NCBI GenBank assembly: GCA_029257405.1
Contig: JARIBO010000014.1
Span: 1 to 59,202 of the forward strand
DNA length: 59,202 nt
Reading direction: 5' to 3'
From: Caryophanales bacterium
Lineage (GTDB): Bacteria > Bacillota > Bacilli > Bacillales > Amphibacillaceae
Position numbers and translations under genes: made by a program. The stretch's first letter is position 1. Every line of letters begins with the position of its first letter. Below the pieces are notes generated by a model. It searched no databases and had not been told where the DNA came from. It was given only the letters and a program-made list of their open reading frames with translations. Of the stretch, positions 15,147 through 24,267 are shown one piece after another.

Positions 15147-16295
15147 ATGAGCTTTGAACCTTATTTTAAAGAAGAACATATAGAAATGAGAAAGGTAATA
15201 CGTAATTTTGTAGAAAAAGAGATAAAACCCTTTGTAGAGGAATGGGAAGAAGCGGAGATATTCCCTCGAAAATTATTTAATAGAATGGGTGAACTAGGAT
15301 TACTAGGTTTGCAATATCCTGAAGAAGTTGGTGGACAGGGCGGAGATAAGTTTATGAGTATAATCTTAGGTGAAGAATTAAATAAGTGTGGTTGTGGCGG
15401 TGTACCAATGGCAATTGGCGTACAAACAGATATGGCAACACCTCCAATTTTACAATTTGGTACAAAAGATCAGCACGAACGTTTTTTAAGACCTGCATTA
15501 GAAGGGAAAAAAATTGCAGCTATCGGTATTACCGAACCAAATCATGGTTCAGATGTACAATCCATTCAAACAAGGGCGAAAAAAGAGGGTAATGAATGGG
15601 TTATAAACGGTTCGAAAACATATATTACTAATGGAACTAGAGCAGATTTTATAACGCTTGTAGTTCGTACTTCAGATGAACCTGGTGGAAAAGGAATAAG
15701 TTTAATTCTTGTAGAAACAAATAGAAAAGGGTTTTCAGTTGGTAAAAAACTAGATAAAGTAGGTATGCGTTCATCAGATACAGCAGAACTTTATTTTGAC
15801 CATGTCAGAGTACCTGCAGATAATTTACTCGGAGAAGAAGGTAAAGGCTTTAAACAACTGATGTGGCAGTTACAAGGAGAGCGTTTATTTGCAGCAGCTG
15901 GAGCAATAGGTGCAGGTGAATATGCTTATGAATTAGCGCTTGATTATGCTCAAAATAGATTAGCATTTGATCAACCGATAAGTAATTTTCAAGTTATTGC
16001 TCATATGCTAGCAGAAATGAAAACAGAAGTGGAAGTTTGCAGAGAATTAACTTATGCTACTGCTTATCGATTTTTACATGGAGAGGTTCCTTCAAAAGAA
16101 ATTTCAATGGCTAAATTAGCAGCAACACAAATGTCTTTTTCAGTTACAGATCGTGCTTTACAAATTTTTGGTGGAAATGGTTATATGCAAGAATATCCAA
16201 TTGAAAGATGTTGGCGTGATAGTCGATTAGCAAGAATAGGCGGAGGTACAGATGAAGTAATGAAAGAAATTATATCCAAACAAATAGGATTATAA
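15147..16295 (+). CDS. Acyl-CoA dehydrogenase (long-chain type), first copy
   Basis: 382-aa FAD enzyme introducing a 2,3 double bond into an acyl-CoA. Signatures: GLQYPEEVGGQGGD, GITEPNHGSDVQSIQT (FAD/substrate loop), WVINGSKTYITNGTRADF, and GNGYMQEYPIERCWRDSRLARI. The C-terminal motif is GGGTDEVMKEII, like long-chain dehydrogenases, with no glutamate at the MCAD position; a glutamate in YELALDYAQNR is a candidate base. ATG 15147 is chosen over GTG 15138 because AAAGGTG (15132-15138) fits only the former. AtuD-like citronellyl-CoA dehydrogenase is a possible role. Confidence 0.92.
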   Translation: MSFEPYFKEEHIEMRKVIRNFVEKEIKPFVEEWEEAEIFPRKLFNRMGELGLLGLQYPEEVGGQGGDKFMSIILGEELNKCGCGGVPMAIGVQTDMATPPILQFGTKDQHERFLRPALEGKKIAAIGITEPNHGSDVQSIQTRAKKEGNEWVINGSKTYITNGTRADFITLVVRTSDEPGGKGISLILVETNRKGFSVGKKLDKVGMRSSDTAELYFDHVRVPADNLLGEEGKGFKQLMWQLQGERLFAAAGAIGAGEYAYELALDYAQNRLAFDQPISNFQVIAHMLAEMKTEVEVCRELTYATAYRFLHGEVPSKEISMAKLAATQMSFSVTDRALQIFGGNGYMQEYPIERCWRDSRLARIGGGTDEVMKEIISKQIGL

Positions 16296-16317
16296 GCTTA
16301 AAAAGGAGGTCTAAAAA

Positions 16318-17505
16318 ATGACACATTGGATATTCAATGAAGAGCATCAATTATTTAGAGAGTCAGTGCGTAAATTTATTCAAAAAGAAATTACACCACA
16401 AGTTGAAGAATGGGAAGCAGACGGCGAAGTTCCGAGAACCTTATTCAAGCAAATGGGTGAGATGGGATATCTTGGTATAAAATTTCCAATTGAGTACGGT
16501 GGATTAGGAATGGATACCATCATGCAGGCAGTATTTAGTGAAGAAATCACAAAATGTGGTGCTGCAGGAGTTGGTGCATCTATTGAAGCGTCATCTGGTA
16601 TTGCAATGACTAAGCTGTGGTTATTTGGAAGTCACGAATTAAAAGAAAAATATTTAACACCAGGTATAAAAGGCGATCAAATCGCAGCACTAGCGATAAC
16701 GGAACCTAGTGGTGGGTCAGATGTTGCAGGAATGAAAACAACAGCGAAAAAAGATGGCGACTATTATATTTTAAATGGTTCAAAAACATTTATTACGAAT
16801 GGTGTTAATGCTGATTATGTAATTGTCGCTGCTCAAACAAGATTAGAGCCAAAACACCGCAATATAAGCTTGTTTGTAGTAGATACGAAATCAAAAGGTT
16901 ATTCAGTAGGCAAAAAACTTAAGAAATTAGGTTGGCGTTCATCTGATACAGGGGAGCTCTTTTTTGATCAAGTTAAAATACCAAAAGAAAATTTGATAGG
17001 TAAAGAAAATGAAGGGTTCCGTTATATTATGGAAGATTTTCAGTTAGAAAGAATTATGCTTGCTTTAACAAGTGTTGCAACTGCAGAATTAGCATTAGAA
17101 GCTGCAATTAAATATAGTAAAGAACGCACACAATTCAATCAACCAATAGCCAACTTTCAAGTTTTACGACATAAAATGGTTGATATGGCAGTTGATATTG
17201 AAAAAGCAAAAAACATTACTTATAGGGCACTCTATCTTTATGACCAAGGTGTAGAAGATGTAGTTACACAAGCGACAATGGCCAAAGTATACGCAACAGA
17301 AATGGTAAATCGAGTAACTGATATGGCTGTACAAATCCATGGAGGTAACGGCTATATGATGGAATATCCGGTTCAGCGTTATTGGAGAGATGCTAGAATT
17401 CAATCAATTGGTGGAGGTACAACACAAATAATGAATGAAGTATTAATAAAACAACTTGGAATTACGTTACCAAAAGTTGAATTAAAGAAAAATAACATTA
17501 TTTAA
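16318..17505 (+). CDS. Acyl-CoA dehydrogenase (long-chain type), second copy
   Basis: 395 aa, same family and clearly paralogous to its neighbour. Motifs: FPIEYGGLGMD, AITEPSGGSDVAGMKT, YILNGSKTFITNGVNADY, LERIMLALTSVATAELALEAAIKYSKER, IHGGNGYMMEYPVQRYWRDARI and GGGTTQIMNEVL. The canonical MCAD catalytic Glu position is Gly, as in the other copy. AAAAGGAGG is 7 bases before the ATG; spacing to the first copy is 22 bases. Two dehydrogenases side by side suggest either two oxidation steps or two chain-length classes. Confidence 0.92.
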   Translation: MTHWIFNEEHQLFRESVRKFIQKEITPQVEEWEADGEVPRTLFKQMGEMGYLGIKFPIEYGGLGMDTIMQAVFSEEITKCGAAGVGASIEASSGIAMTKLWLFGSHELKEKYLTPGIKGDQIAALAITEPSGGSDVAGMKTTAKKDGDYYILNGSKTFITNGVNADYVIVAAQTRLEPKHRNISLFVVDTKSKGYSVGKKLKKLGWRSSDTGELFFDQVKIPKENLIGKENEGFRYIMEDFQLERIMLALTSVATAELALEAAIKYSKERTQFNQPIANFQVLRHKMVDMAVDIEKAKNITYRALYLYDQGVEDVVTQATMAKVYATEMVNRVTDMAVQIHGGNGYMMEYPVQRYWRDARIQSIGGGTTQIMNEVLIKQLGITLPKVELKKNNII

Positions 17506-17506
17506 G

Positions 17507-17563
17507 AAAGTTCTAATTGAAAATCGATGTGAAATACCTGTATATTCAGTAGCTGAAGAATAA
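17507..17563 (+). other. Possible coding remnant in the 100-base gap
   Basis: An 18-codon open stretch without start codon translates as KVLIENRCEIPVYSVAEE and then stops. The pattern C-x2-PV-x-S-x2-E resembles a segment of class III (CaiB/BaiF) CoA-transferases, which belong to this kind of cluster. It is short and could be chance; I mention it because another gene of the island is visibly deleted. The rest of the gap shows only a small inverted repeat (TTATATC/GATATAA). Confidence 0.2.
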
Positions 17564-17605
17564 TCTTATATCGTTTTATCAGATATAAAGCAGGGGGATG
17601 AACGT

Positions 17606-19171
17606 ATGGAATATAGACCTGTTTATAAAGTTCTAGAGGAAAAAGCTGAAAAATATCCAAATGATGATTTTGTAATTCAAGGAAATCATCATGTTACATT
17701 TAAACAAATGAATGAAAAATCAGATAAAATAGCAAAATCTTTATTTGAACTCGGTTTAAAAAAAGGAGAAAAAATAGGGATCATTGGATTAAATCAAGTT
17801 GAGTGGTTGTATACCTATTTTGCAGCTGCAAAAATAGGGGCGGTCATAGTGACATTAAATGTTCGTTACCGTGATAATGAATTAGAAGAAATGATTAATC
17901 ATTCAGATATTAAAATACTAATTTGCATTAGTGAATTAGGAGAGTTCAATTATGTGGATTATTTTAAAAAATTCCAAGAGAAAATACCTTTAGTAGAAGA
18001 TATTTATTATATAGGCAAACAAGGAAAAAAATCATTTGATAATTTATTAGAAACAAAAAATAAATTAACACTAATAAATGATGTAAAAGAAAAAATAACA
18101 ATAAATGATCATTTATTAATGTTATTTACTTCAGGTACGGTAGGAAAACCAAAGGGTGTCATGATCACAAATAAAAGTATTTTAGCATCTGGCCAAGCAC
18201 AAGTAAATCATTTTAAAGTTACAAAAAATGATTCATCCGTTGGTACATTACCATTCAATCATGTAGGAGGTATAACTTGTACTATTACTGTAGCTTTACT
18301 TAGTGCAAGTAAAGTTTATTTAGTTCCAAGTTTTCATCCGAAAACTGTTATTGAAATTATAAATACAAAAAAACCTACTATTTTAGGTGGCGTGCCTACA
18401 ATGTACAATATGATTTTTTCGAATGTTGAACCAGAGAAGATTGATACCTCTAGTATTAGACTAGCTATTGTAGGAGGTTCTAATGTAGAGGAATCCATAT
18501 ACTCATTAATAGGTAAAAATTTATCTCAAGCAAATATTGTTAATTTATTTGGCTTAAGTGAAACCTCGGGAGCATGTATATTATCACATCTAACAGATGA
18601 TTTATCCCTTGTGCGACAGAGTATAGGGGTAGCCATCGGAGATTTTAAAGTAAAAGTAGTAAACTCAGAAGGTGATGAAGTAATTGATGGAGAGCCTGGA
18701 GAACTAATAGTTAAAGGCGATTGTTTAGCAGATGGCTATTATAACAATAAAAAAGAAACATTATATTCATTTAAAAATGGATGGCTTTATACAGGTGACA
18801 TTGTATCAAAAAATACTGAAGACTATATATTTTATATAGCTAGAAAAAAAGAATTATATATTTCTGGAGGATTTAATATTGCACCAACAGAAATAGAAAA
18901 TTTATTAACTGCTCATGAAAAAGTACAGTTAGCAGCAGGAATTGGAGTTCCAGATGAATTGATGGGTGAAGCAGGAGTCTACTATATAGTGTTAACTCAG
19001 CAAGAAAAAAACATTTCCGAAGAATTACAAAGGTATTGTCAAAAAAATCTAGCTGATTATAAAATACCAAAAGAATTTATATTTGTAGATACATTACCAA
19101 TGACTCCAGCAGGTAAAGTTCAAAAGGGGATTTTAAAAGAACAATATTTGAAAGAAAAAGCCATTAAATAA
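17606..19171 (+). CDS. Acyl-CoA ligase (AMP-forming), second copy
   Basis: 521 aa ANL-superfamily ligase. The P-loop is LFTSGTVGKPKGVMI, with Val where most have Thr after SGT. Other motifs are FGLSETSGACI, LYTGDIVSKN, RKKELYISGGFNIAPTEIE and the C-terminal MTPAGKVQKGIL with the catalytic lysine. GCAGGGGGATGAACGT precedes the ATG. The sequence is distinct from the other two ligases here, so they are not recent duplicates and may differ in substrate. Confidence 0.9.
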   Translation: MEYRPVYKVLEEKAEKYPNDDFVIQGNHHVTFKQMNEKSDKIAKSLFELGLKKGEKIGIIGLNQVEWLYTYFAAAKIGAVIVTLNVRYRDNELEEMINHSDIKILICISELGEFNYVDYFKKFQEKIPLVEDIYYIGKQGKKSFDNLLETKNKLTLINDVKEKITINDHLLMLFTSGTVGKPKGVMITNKSILASGQAQVNHFKVTKNDSSVGTLPFNHVGGITCTITVALLSASKVYLVPSFHPKTVIEIINTKKPTILGGVPTMYNMIFSNVEPEKIDTSSIRLAIVGGSNVEESIYSLIGKNLSQANIVNLFGLSETSGACILSHLTDDLSLVRQSIGVAIGDFKVKVVNSEGDEVIDGEPGELIVKGDCLADGYYNNKKETLYSFKNGWLYTGDIVSKNTEDYIFYIARKKELYISGGFNIAPTEIENLLTAHEKVQLAAGIGVPDELMGEAGVYYIVLTQQEKNISEELQRYCQKNLADYKIPKEFIFVDTLPMTPAGKVQKGILKEQYLKEKAIK

Positions 19172-19191
19172 TATACGAGGAGATGAATAAA

Positions 19192-20736
19192 ATGTATGAA
19201 CCATCAATTGTTAATCGTATTGCTATTGGAGATATTATTCGTCGATCTGCTAATAAATTTCCAAATAAAGTTGGATTTGTAGAAGGCGATAAAAGACTTA
19301 CTTTTAAAGAAGCAGATGAAATGTCAAACCAGTTTTCTAATTATTTACTGGATAAGGGATTTAAAAAAGGAGATACAATAGGAACAATCTGTGGAAATTC
19401 GATTGAATTTATTATTATAATGTATGGGATTGCTAAGGCAGGATTAATATGGGTTCCAGTTAATCCAGGCATTAACAATGAGGATAAAAAATATATCTTA
19501 AATAAAGTAAAAGCAAAATTAATTATAGGAAATGACACTTTTATTCAAGCAGACTCATCTCTATATGAAAATATAGGAGAAATCATATCAATAGATGGTA
19601 CACTAAAAAATTTCCAATCACTTTTTATGGATCAATCCAAAGTGGAGCCTGAAATTAGTATTCAAGATAATGATATATCTCAAATTATGTTTACAAGTGG
19701 CACAACAGGAAAACCAAAAGGAGTGCTGATAAGTCACAAAAGTGTCTATATTAGTTCACTAAGTAATATAATTGAAACAAGTATAAATACTAATTATGTA
19801 GGATCAGTAGTCTTACCTTTGTTTCATTGTGCTCAACATAGTATAGCAACATCATTTATTCATATTGGTGCAAAGAATGTTATTTTCAATTCATTTGAAC
19901 CAGAATCATTTATGGCAACAATCGAGAAGGAACAAGTTAATTTTACTGCAGCATTACCAATGATGTACCGAGCATTATTGCACCATCCATCAAGAAAAAA
20001 ATATGATTTATCGTCGTTAAAACTATGTCTATATGCTATGGCACCCATGGATAGAACAACACTAGAAACACTTATAAAAGAATTTAATGCAGACTTTATC
20101 TTAGGTACAGGACAAACTGAAATGTACCCTGCGACAATGACATTTAAACCAGAGGAGCAATTACGAAGATTTGGATCGTACTGGGGAGTTTCGTCAATTT
20201 TAAATGATACAGCAATTATGGATGGAGAAGGAAATCTATTAGAGATTAATCAAGTCGGTGAAATAGTTCATCGAGGACCAAATGTAATGCATGGATATTT
20301 AGAAAACGAAGAAGAAACGAAACAAAGTCGTCGATTTGGATGGCATCACACAGGTGATATAGGGTATTGGGATGAAGACAGACAACTTGTATTTGTCGAT
20401 CGCAAAAAAGATATTATTAAAACAGGAGGAGAAAATGTTGCTTCGATTAAAGTAGAGCAAGTATTATTGAATCATGAAAAAGTGGCAAATGCTGTAGCTA
20501 TAGGTATCCCGCATGAACATTGGCATGAAGCAGTAACAGCTGTAATTGTTAAACATCCTAAAGTTGAATTAACACAAGAAGAAGTTATTAATTACTGTAA
20601 AGAACACTTAAGTGGTTTTGAAATACCTAAAGCAGTTGTATTTGTAGAAGAGCTTCCAATGACTACAACAGGAAAAATCCAAAAAAATATCTTACGAACA
20701 GAATACGAAGATTATTATACAATTAATAAACTATAA
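19192..20736 (+). CDS. Acyl-CoA ligase (AMP-forming), third copy
   Basis: 514 aa from the ATG at 19192; GAGGAG (19177-19182) is 9 bases upstream of this codon and too close to the in-frame ATG at 19183. Motifs: FTSGTTGKPKGVLISHKS, GTGQTEMYPATMTF in place of the usual GYGxTE, HTGDIGYWD, FVDRKKDIIKTGGENVASIKVE and TTTGKIQKNILR. It lies 11-20 bases after the second ligase and is probably in the same transcript. Confidence 0.9.
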   Translation: MYEPSIVNRIAIGDIIRRSANKFPNKVGFVEGDKRLTFKEADEMSNQFSNYLLDKGFKKGDTIGTICGNSIEFIIIMYGIAKAGLIWVPVNPGINNEDKKYILNKVKAKLIIGNDTFIQADSSLYENIGEIISIDGTLKNFQSLFMDQSKVEPEISIQDNDISQIMFTSGTTGKPKGVLISHKSVYISSLSNIIETSINTNYVGSVVLPLFHCAQHSIATSFIHIGAKNVIFNSFEPESFMATIEKEQVNFTAALPMMYRALLHHPSRKKYDLSSLKLCLYAMAPMDRTTLETLIKEFNADFILGTGQTEMYPATMTFKPEEQLRRFGSYWGVSSILNDTAIMDGEGNLLEINQVGEIVHRGPNVMHGYLENEEETKQSRRFGWHHTGDIGYWDEDRQLVFVDRKKDIIKTGGENVASIKVEQVLLNHEKVANAVAIGIPHEHWHEAVTAVIVKHPKVELTQEEVINYCKEHLSGFEIPKAVVFVEELPMTTTGKIQKNILRTEYEDYYTINKL

Positions 20737-20777
20737 ATGTAAGCGCAATCAATTTAATGGAAAGGTGATGAATATTT

Positions 20778-21251
20778 ATGGAAAAAGTTGTGCATGCAAT
20801 TCAAGACGATTATCATGATGATTACTCATGGTGTTATGGGTGTGGACGTTTAAATAAAGAAGGATTACATTTAAGAACAGGGTGGAATGGAGAAAAAACT
20901 ATTACAATTTATCATCCAAGAAAAGAGCATAAAGCAATTCCAGGATTTATTTATGGGGGATTAATAGCATCTGTAGTTGATTGTCATGGGACAGGATCTG
21001 CTGCTTTAGCTGTTCATAGAAAGAATGGTCACGAACCAGGAGAAGGTGCAGAAACACCAAGATTTGTCACAGGAAGTTTACATGTAAATTATTTAAAGCC
21101 AACTCCTTCTGGTGTTCCTTTAAAAGCGATAGGAACGATTGAAGAAATACACCCTAAAAAGTTTCGGATTATTACAGAAGTTTATGCTGGAGATAATTTA
21201 GTTGTTACAGGTGAAGTTATAGCAGTAAACATGCCATCAAATCTTATTTAA
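20778..21251 (+). CDS. PaaI-type hot-dog thioesterase
   Basis: 157 aa. WCYGCGRLNKEGLHLR and the core GFIYGGLIASVVDCHGTGSAAL followed by VTGSLHVNYLKPTP are typical of PaaI/4HBT-like acyl-CoA thioesterases. It probably hydrolyses a stalled or final acyl-CoA of the island pathway and returns CoA. AAAGGTGATGAATATTT precedes the ATG. It is the last gene of the island, closed by a strong terminator. Confidence 0.85.
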   Translation: MEKVVHAIQDDYHDDYSWCYGCGRLNKEGLHLRTGWNGEKTITIYHPRKEHKAIPGFIYGGLIASVVDCHGTGSAALAVHRKNGHEPGEGAETPRFVTGSLHVNYLKPTPSGVPLKAIGTIEEIHPKKFRIITEVYAGDNLVVTGEVIAVNMPSNLI

Positions 21252-21274
21252 ACTATTTAATTTAGAAACAAGAT

Positions 21275-21334
21275 AAAAAAAGCCCCCTTTAAAGCTGAGT
21301 TATTTAGCTTAGCTTTAAAGGGGGGCTTTTTTTA
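21275..21334. terminator. Bidirectional terminator closing the catabolic island
   Basis: AAAAAAAGCCCCCTTTAAAGCT (21275-21296) pairs with AGCTTTAAAGGGGGGCTTTT (from 21311), with A/T tracts on both sides. It separates the thioesterase gene from the convergent osmC gene. Confidence 0.93.
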
Positions 21335-21357
21335 TTAAGTTTAATTTTAGATATTAT

Positions 21358-21795
21358 TTAAACAATCGTCCACGTATCTATCATTTCAATATCTGCAGCA
21401 ACGAATGTGCTGTATACAGGGCAACGTGCTGAAACAGTTTCTTTTAATTCATTTACACGCTCTTCTGATTCAGAAGTTTTAATATCTACGTCTAAAGTTG
21501 TCGTTTCAAAGTGACTGCGCACATTTGGGTCACCCATAAATCCTCTAGGATCAAATTCTCCAACTGCTTTAATTTTTAATTCTTGTAAATCAAATTCCAT
21601 TTCTTTAGCAACCATATGAGCAACTGCGTTTGTACAACCTGCAAGTGCAGTTAATAAGTACTGTAAAGGATTTGCTCCGTCGTTGTTTCCACCCATTTGT
21701 TCAGCTTCGTCAACAATTACCTCGTGTTTACCTGCTTTAACAATCGTTTTCATACTTTCACTTACACCTGTTACTTGCATCTTCATTTTAGCCAT
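21358..21795 (-). CDS. OsmC-family protein
   Basis: 145-aa cytosolic protein of the OsmC/Ohr superfamily, which reduces organic hydroperoxides with a pair of cysteines. The two expected cysteines are present: Cys54 in ALAGCTNAV and Cys125 in ARCPVYS. The N-terminus lacks the longer leader of Ohr, so it fits the general OsmC (YhfA-like) type. AGGAGG precedes the ATG on the minus strand. It is monocistronic. Confidence 0.9.
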   Translation of the reverse strand: MAKMKMQVTGVSESMKTIVKAGKHEVIVDEAEQMGGNNDGANPLQYLLTALAGCTNAVAHMVAKEMEFDLQELKIKAVGEFDPRGFMGDPNVRSHFETTTLDVDIKTSESEERVNELKETVSARCPVYSTFVAADIEMIDTWTIV

Positions 21796-21989
21796 TAAAT
21801 ATTCCTCCTATTTTTTATACGTTTATTTTTTTAATAATAAGATTATGCAGATCTCTGCACAAATACTAAGATACCATGAGGGGTATCTTTTGGCAAAGAA
21901 ACTGTTTATAAACAAAAACAATTAACTGTAGTAGTTAAGGAAAACACACTATACTAAGAGTAGAACTCATTTTTTAGGAGGAATAATTG

Positions 21990-22379
21990 ATGGTTTCATT
22001 TATTAAAGAAGATTATGTCCGCTGTGTTTGGCAAGGTATGTCTCTTCCATTAGGAAAAAATGGAGATGATCTCGTTCGTTACTTTAAAGAGCATCACGAT
22101 ATAAATATTGAATATCTTATTCAAACAAAAACGATACCTGGACAAGGTCCAAAAGGAAGTCGTGTCGATCAAATATTTAATGTAAAAAACGATAGTTTAG
22201 AAAAATTGAATAAAGTTAAAGAAAAGCTTGGAATTTTAACTGCAAAAGAAGTTGTTCGAAATAATGACCAACATTTATATAATGAACGCGTTTATTTAAG
22301 ATATTTAAAAAATAGCGAGAACGCACTGATTAAATCAGGTGAAATAAAAAAAGAAGATGCTTATCAAATTACTAAATAA
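21990..22379 (+). CDS. Hypothetical protein, 129 aa
   Basis: Soluble, charged protein beginning MVSFIKEDYVRCVWQGMSLP, with PGQGPKGSRVDQIFNVKND in the middle and a C-terminal helical part (LYNERVYLRYLKNSENAL). No membrane segment or motif I recognise. The ATG at 21990 is preceded by TAGGAGG; the TTG at 21987 is in frame but too close. It stands alone between osmC and the nuclease-like gene. Confidence 0.7.
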   Translation: MVSFIKEDYVRCVWQGMSLPLGKNGDDLVRYFKEHHDINIEYLIQTKTIPGQGPKGSRVDQIFNVKNDSLEKLNKVKEKLGILTAKEVVRNNDQHLYNERVYLRYLKNSENALIKSGEIKKEDAYQITK

Positions 22380-22409
22380 TTAAAGATTTACAGAATATTC
22401 ACTCTACAT

Positions 22410-22419
22410 TTGCTATAAT
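22410..22419 (+). promoter_or_regulatory. Putative extended -10 promoter of the nuclease-like gene
   Basis: TTGCTATAAT: TATAAT at 22414-22419 with TG one base upstream (extended -10), 78 bases before the start codon. No good -35 at the normal distance. Confidence 0.45.
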
Positions 22420-22496
22420 GAAACTAGATATCGTCTCTAATTATTTTATAAGATATAAATAAGATATCTATTTAATATAATAAGGGGGTATATAAA

Positions 22497-24023
22497 ATGT
22501 TTTTAGAAGATGTTTTACCGAAAATGTCGAAGCTCTATTTGGGAAGAATTGTAGATAGTTTTTTGAAAGATGTGCACATGGAATCAGAAGAGGAAATGCG
22601 TACAGTAATACTAAAAAATATTGATGAATTTCAAAACAAAGAAAGAGTTAAAAAAACATTAAATTTTAATGATGAAATACGTGATGTTTTATTACTAAAT
22701 GAGATGATTCTGATGTCGTTAATGGAAAAAGAAGGTTATTTATTAAGTGAGTCAGATCTTTATAAAGAAATAGAAGATATGCAAGAATTAATCTTAAAAC
22801 AAAGCGCAGATAATGATTATATTAATAGATTTATTTCTAAAGAATCAAAAAGAATATATAGTGCAGTATTAGATGAGGCTTGGAAAAAAGATGAGTCTTT
22901 AAATGAACATGAAGTTAATATTTTAAATGTATTGAGAAATGAGCTAGATCTTACGAAAAGAGAACATTACTTATTAGAAAGTCGTATTGGAAGATTCCCT
23001 AAAAAAGGAAATAAATTACATACTAATAAAGAAATCAGTCGTTCTTTAATTAACCTACAATCTCGAGGATTAATATTACGTTATAGAGATGATACAGCTT
23101 ATTATGTTATTCCAAAAGATATAGCACGAATTTTACGGTATGAAATGGGCGGGGAATTGAGAAATGAAGTTTATGAGACGTTATTATATGATTTAAATAT
23201 GCAACAATTAAGAAAGGTTTTAAGCGGATTGGATATTAATACTAGTGGTACAAAAGAAAAAGTTGTAGCAAGAATTATTGAACATAATATATTACCATCT
23301 ACAGCATTAAAGATATTTAGTTCCAAAGAATTATCAGAAATTTTAAGAAATTTAGAAGGGGTAAAGATTAGTGGGATAAAAAAAGAAAAAGTTCAAAATA
23401 TAATAGATTATTATGAAATGCTTTCTACACTAACGTCTTCAGATTCAACTGATGAGAGAGCTCGTTTGTATGATTTTTTTGAGGAATTAGCAGCTAGAGA
23501 TTATAAAACACTTAGAGTAAATAAGTTAATTGAAAAAGACATTAGTGTAGACAATTATTTTGAAGAAGCGACAAGATACATTTTTGAAAAGAAGTTTGGT
23601 CTTAGTTTAATGCCGATGGAAGGTACAAGACATGCAGATGGAAAAATTCAATTTGATCAACAAGAAGTGGTTTTGTGGGATAATAAAAGTACAGAAAAAC
23701 CATACACTTTTCCAGAAAATCATTTTAAACAGTTCTTAAGATACATACGCTCAGAAAAAATGCGAGTATCATTATTTTTAATTATTGTAGACGATTATAC
23801 AAAAGAAGCAGTTGCGCAAGCGCAGAAATTGAAAGCTTTTTCAGAAGAAGATACTGATGTAGCAATAATAAAAGCTGTGGATTTAGTCTATGTAGCAGAA
23901 CAATGGGAAAAATATTCAGATCAAAAAAATCCATTATTTAATTTGCAAGTCTTTAATATGACTGGTGAATTAACAAGAAGTATTTTACTAAGTAGAATGG
24001 AATGGGCATTTAAAGGGTTATAA
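22497..24023 (+). CDS. Orphan protein with SAP-like and FokI-like PD-(D/E)xK nuclease regions
   Basis: 508 aa, acidic and helical. Around residues 175-215 a winged-helix-like segment is suggested (TNKEISRSLINLQSRGLILRYR cut short here). Residues about 235-265 (LRKVLSGLDINTSGTKEKVV) look like a SAP DNA-binding motif, and a second similar unit follows. The C-terminal third resembles the FokI cleavage domain: GTRHADGKI, then VVLWDNKS, giving Asp381 and Asp395-Asn-Lys397, followed by YTFPENHFKQFLRYI. FokI has P-D and D-T-K at the same places. No methyltransferase lies nearby. It may be a defence or repair nuclease; this is inferred from motifs. Confidence 0.65.
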   Translation: MFLEDVLPKMSKLYLGRIVDSFLKDVHMESEEEMRTVILKNIDEFQNKERVKKTLNFNDEIRDVLLLNEMILMSLMEKEGYLLSESDLYKEIEDMQELILKQSADNDYINRFISKESKRIYSAVLDEAWKKDESLNEHEVNILNVLRNELDLTKREHYLLESRIGRFPKKGNKLHTNKEISRSLINLQSRGLILRYRDDTAYYVIPKDIARILRYEMGGELRNEVYETLLYDLNMQQLRKVLSGLDINTSGTKEKVVARIIEHNILPSTALKIFSSKELSEILRNLEGVKISGIKKEKVQNIIDYYEMLSTLTSSDSTDERARLYDFFEELAARDYKTLRVNKLIEKDISVDNYFEEATRYIFEKKFGLSLMPMEGTRHADGKIQFDQQEVVLWDNKSTEKPYTFPENHFKQFLRYIRSEKMRVSLFLIIVDDYTKEAVAQAQKLKAFSEEDTDVAIIKAVDLVYVAEQWEKYSDQKNPLFNLQVFNMTGELTRSILLSRMEWAFKGL

Positions 24024-24234
24024 AATATATTAATGACACATTATAATATATAATAACGCTGAACGATCATGGGTTCGAATATTATTGGTGAAAATAAAGT
24101 TTAATAAAGGAATAGTAGTTTATTACCAAGAAATAATACCACATATCTTATACGTCATTTGTTACACATATGTTAAGTGATTGTTAAATTATAGCTTGAA
24201 TATTGTGTATCTAAAAGAAATCTTGTAAGATTGA
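24024..24234. other. Intergenic region without a recognised feature
   Basis: About 210 bases between the nuclease-like gene and the PAP2 gene. I see no strong hairpin followed by T, no known riboswitch motif and no ORF with a ribosome site. A promoter for the PAP2 gene must lie here, but no box pair stands out. Confidence 0.4.
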
Positions 24235-24267
24235 TTGCAGTGCAAGTATAAGGATGTGGTAAATAAA

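Noticed and set aside
5357-21251. Mobile element or integrase carrying the catabolic island
   Set aside because: I searched for transposase, integrase, target duplications or tRNA at the island borders and saw none; the island is flanked by ordinary bidirectional terminators.
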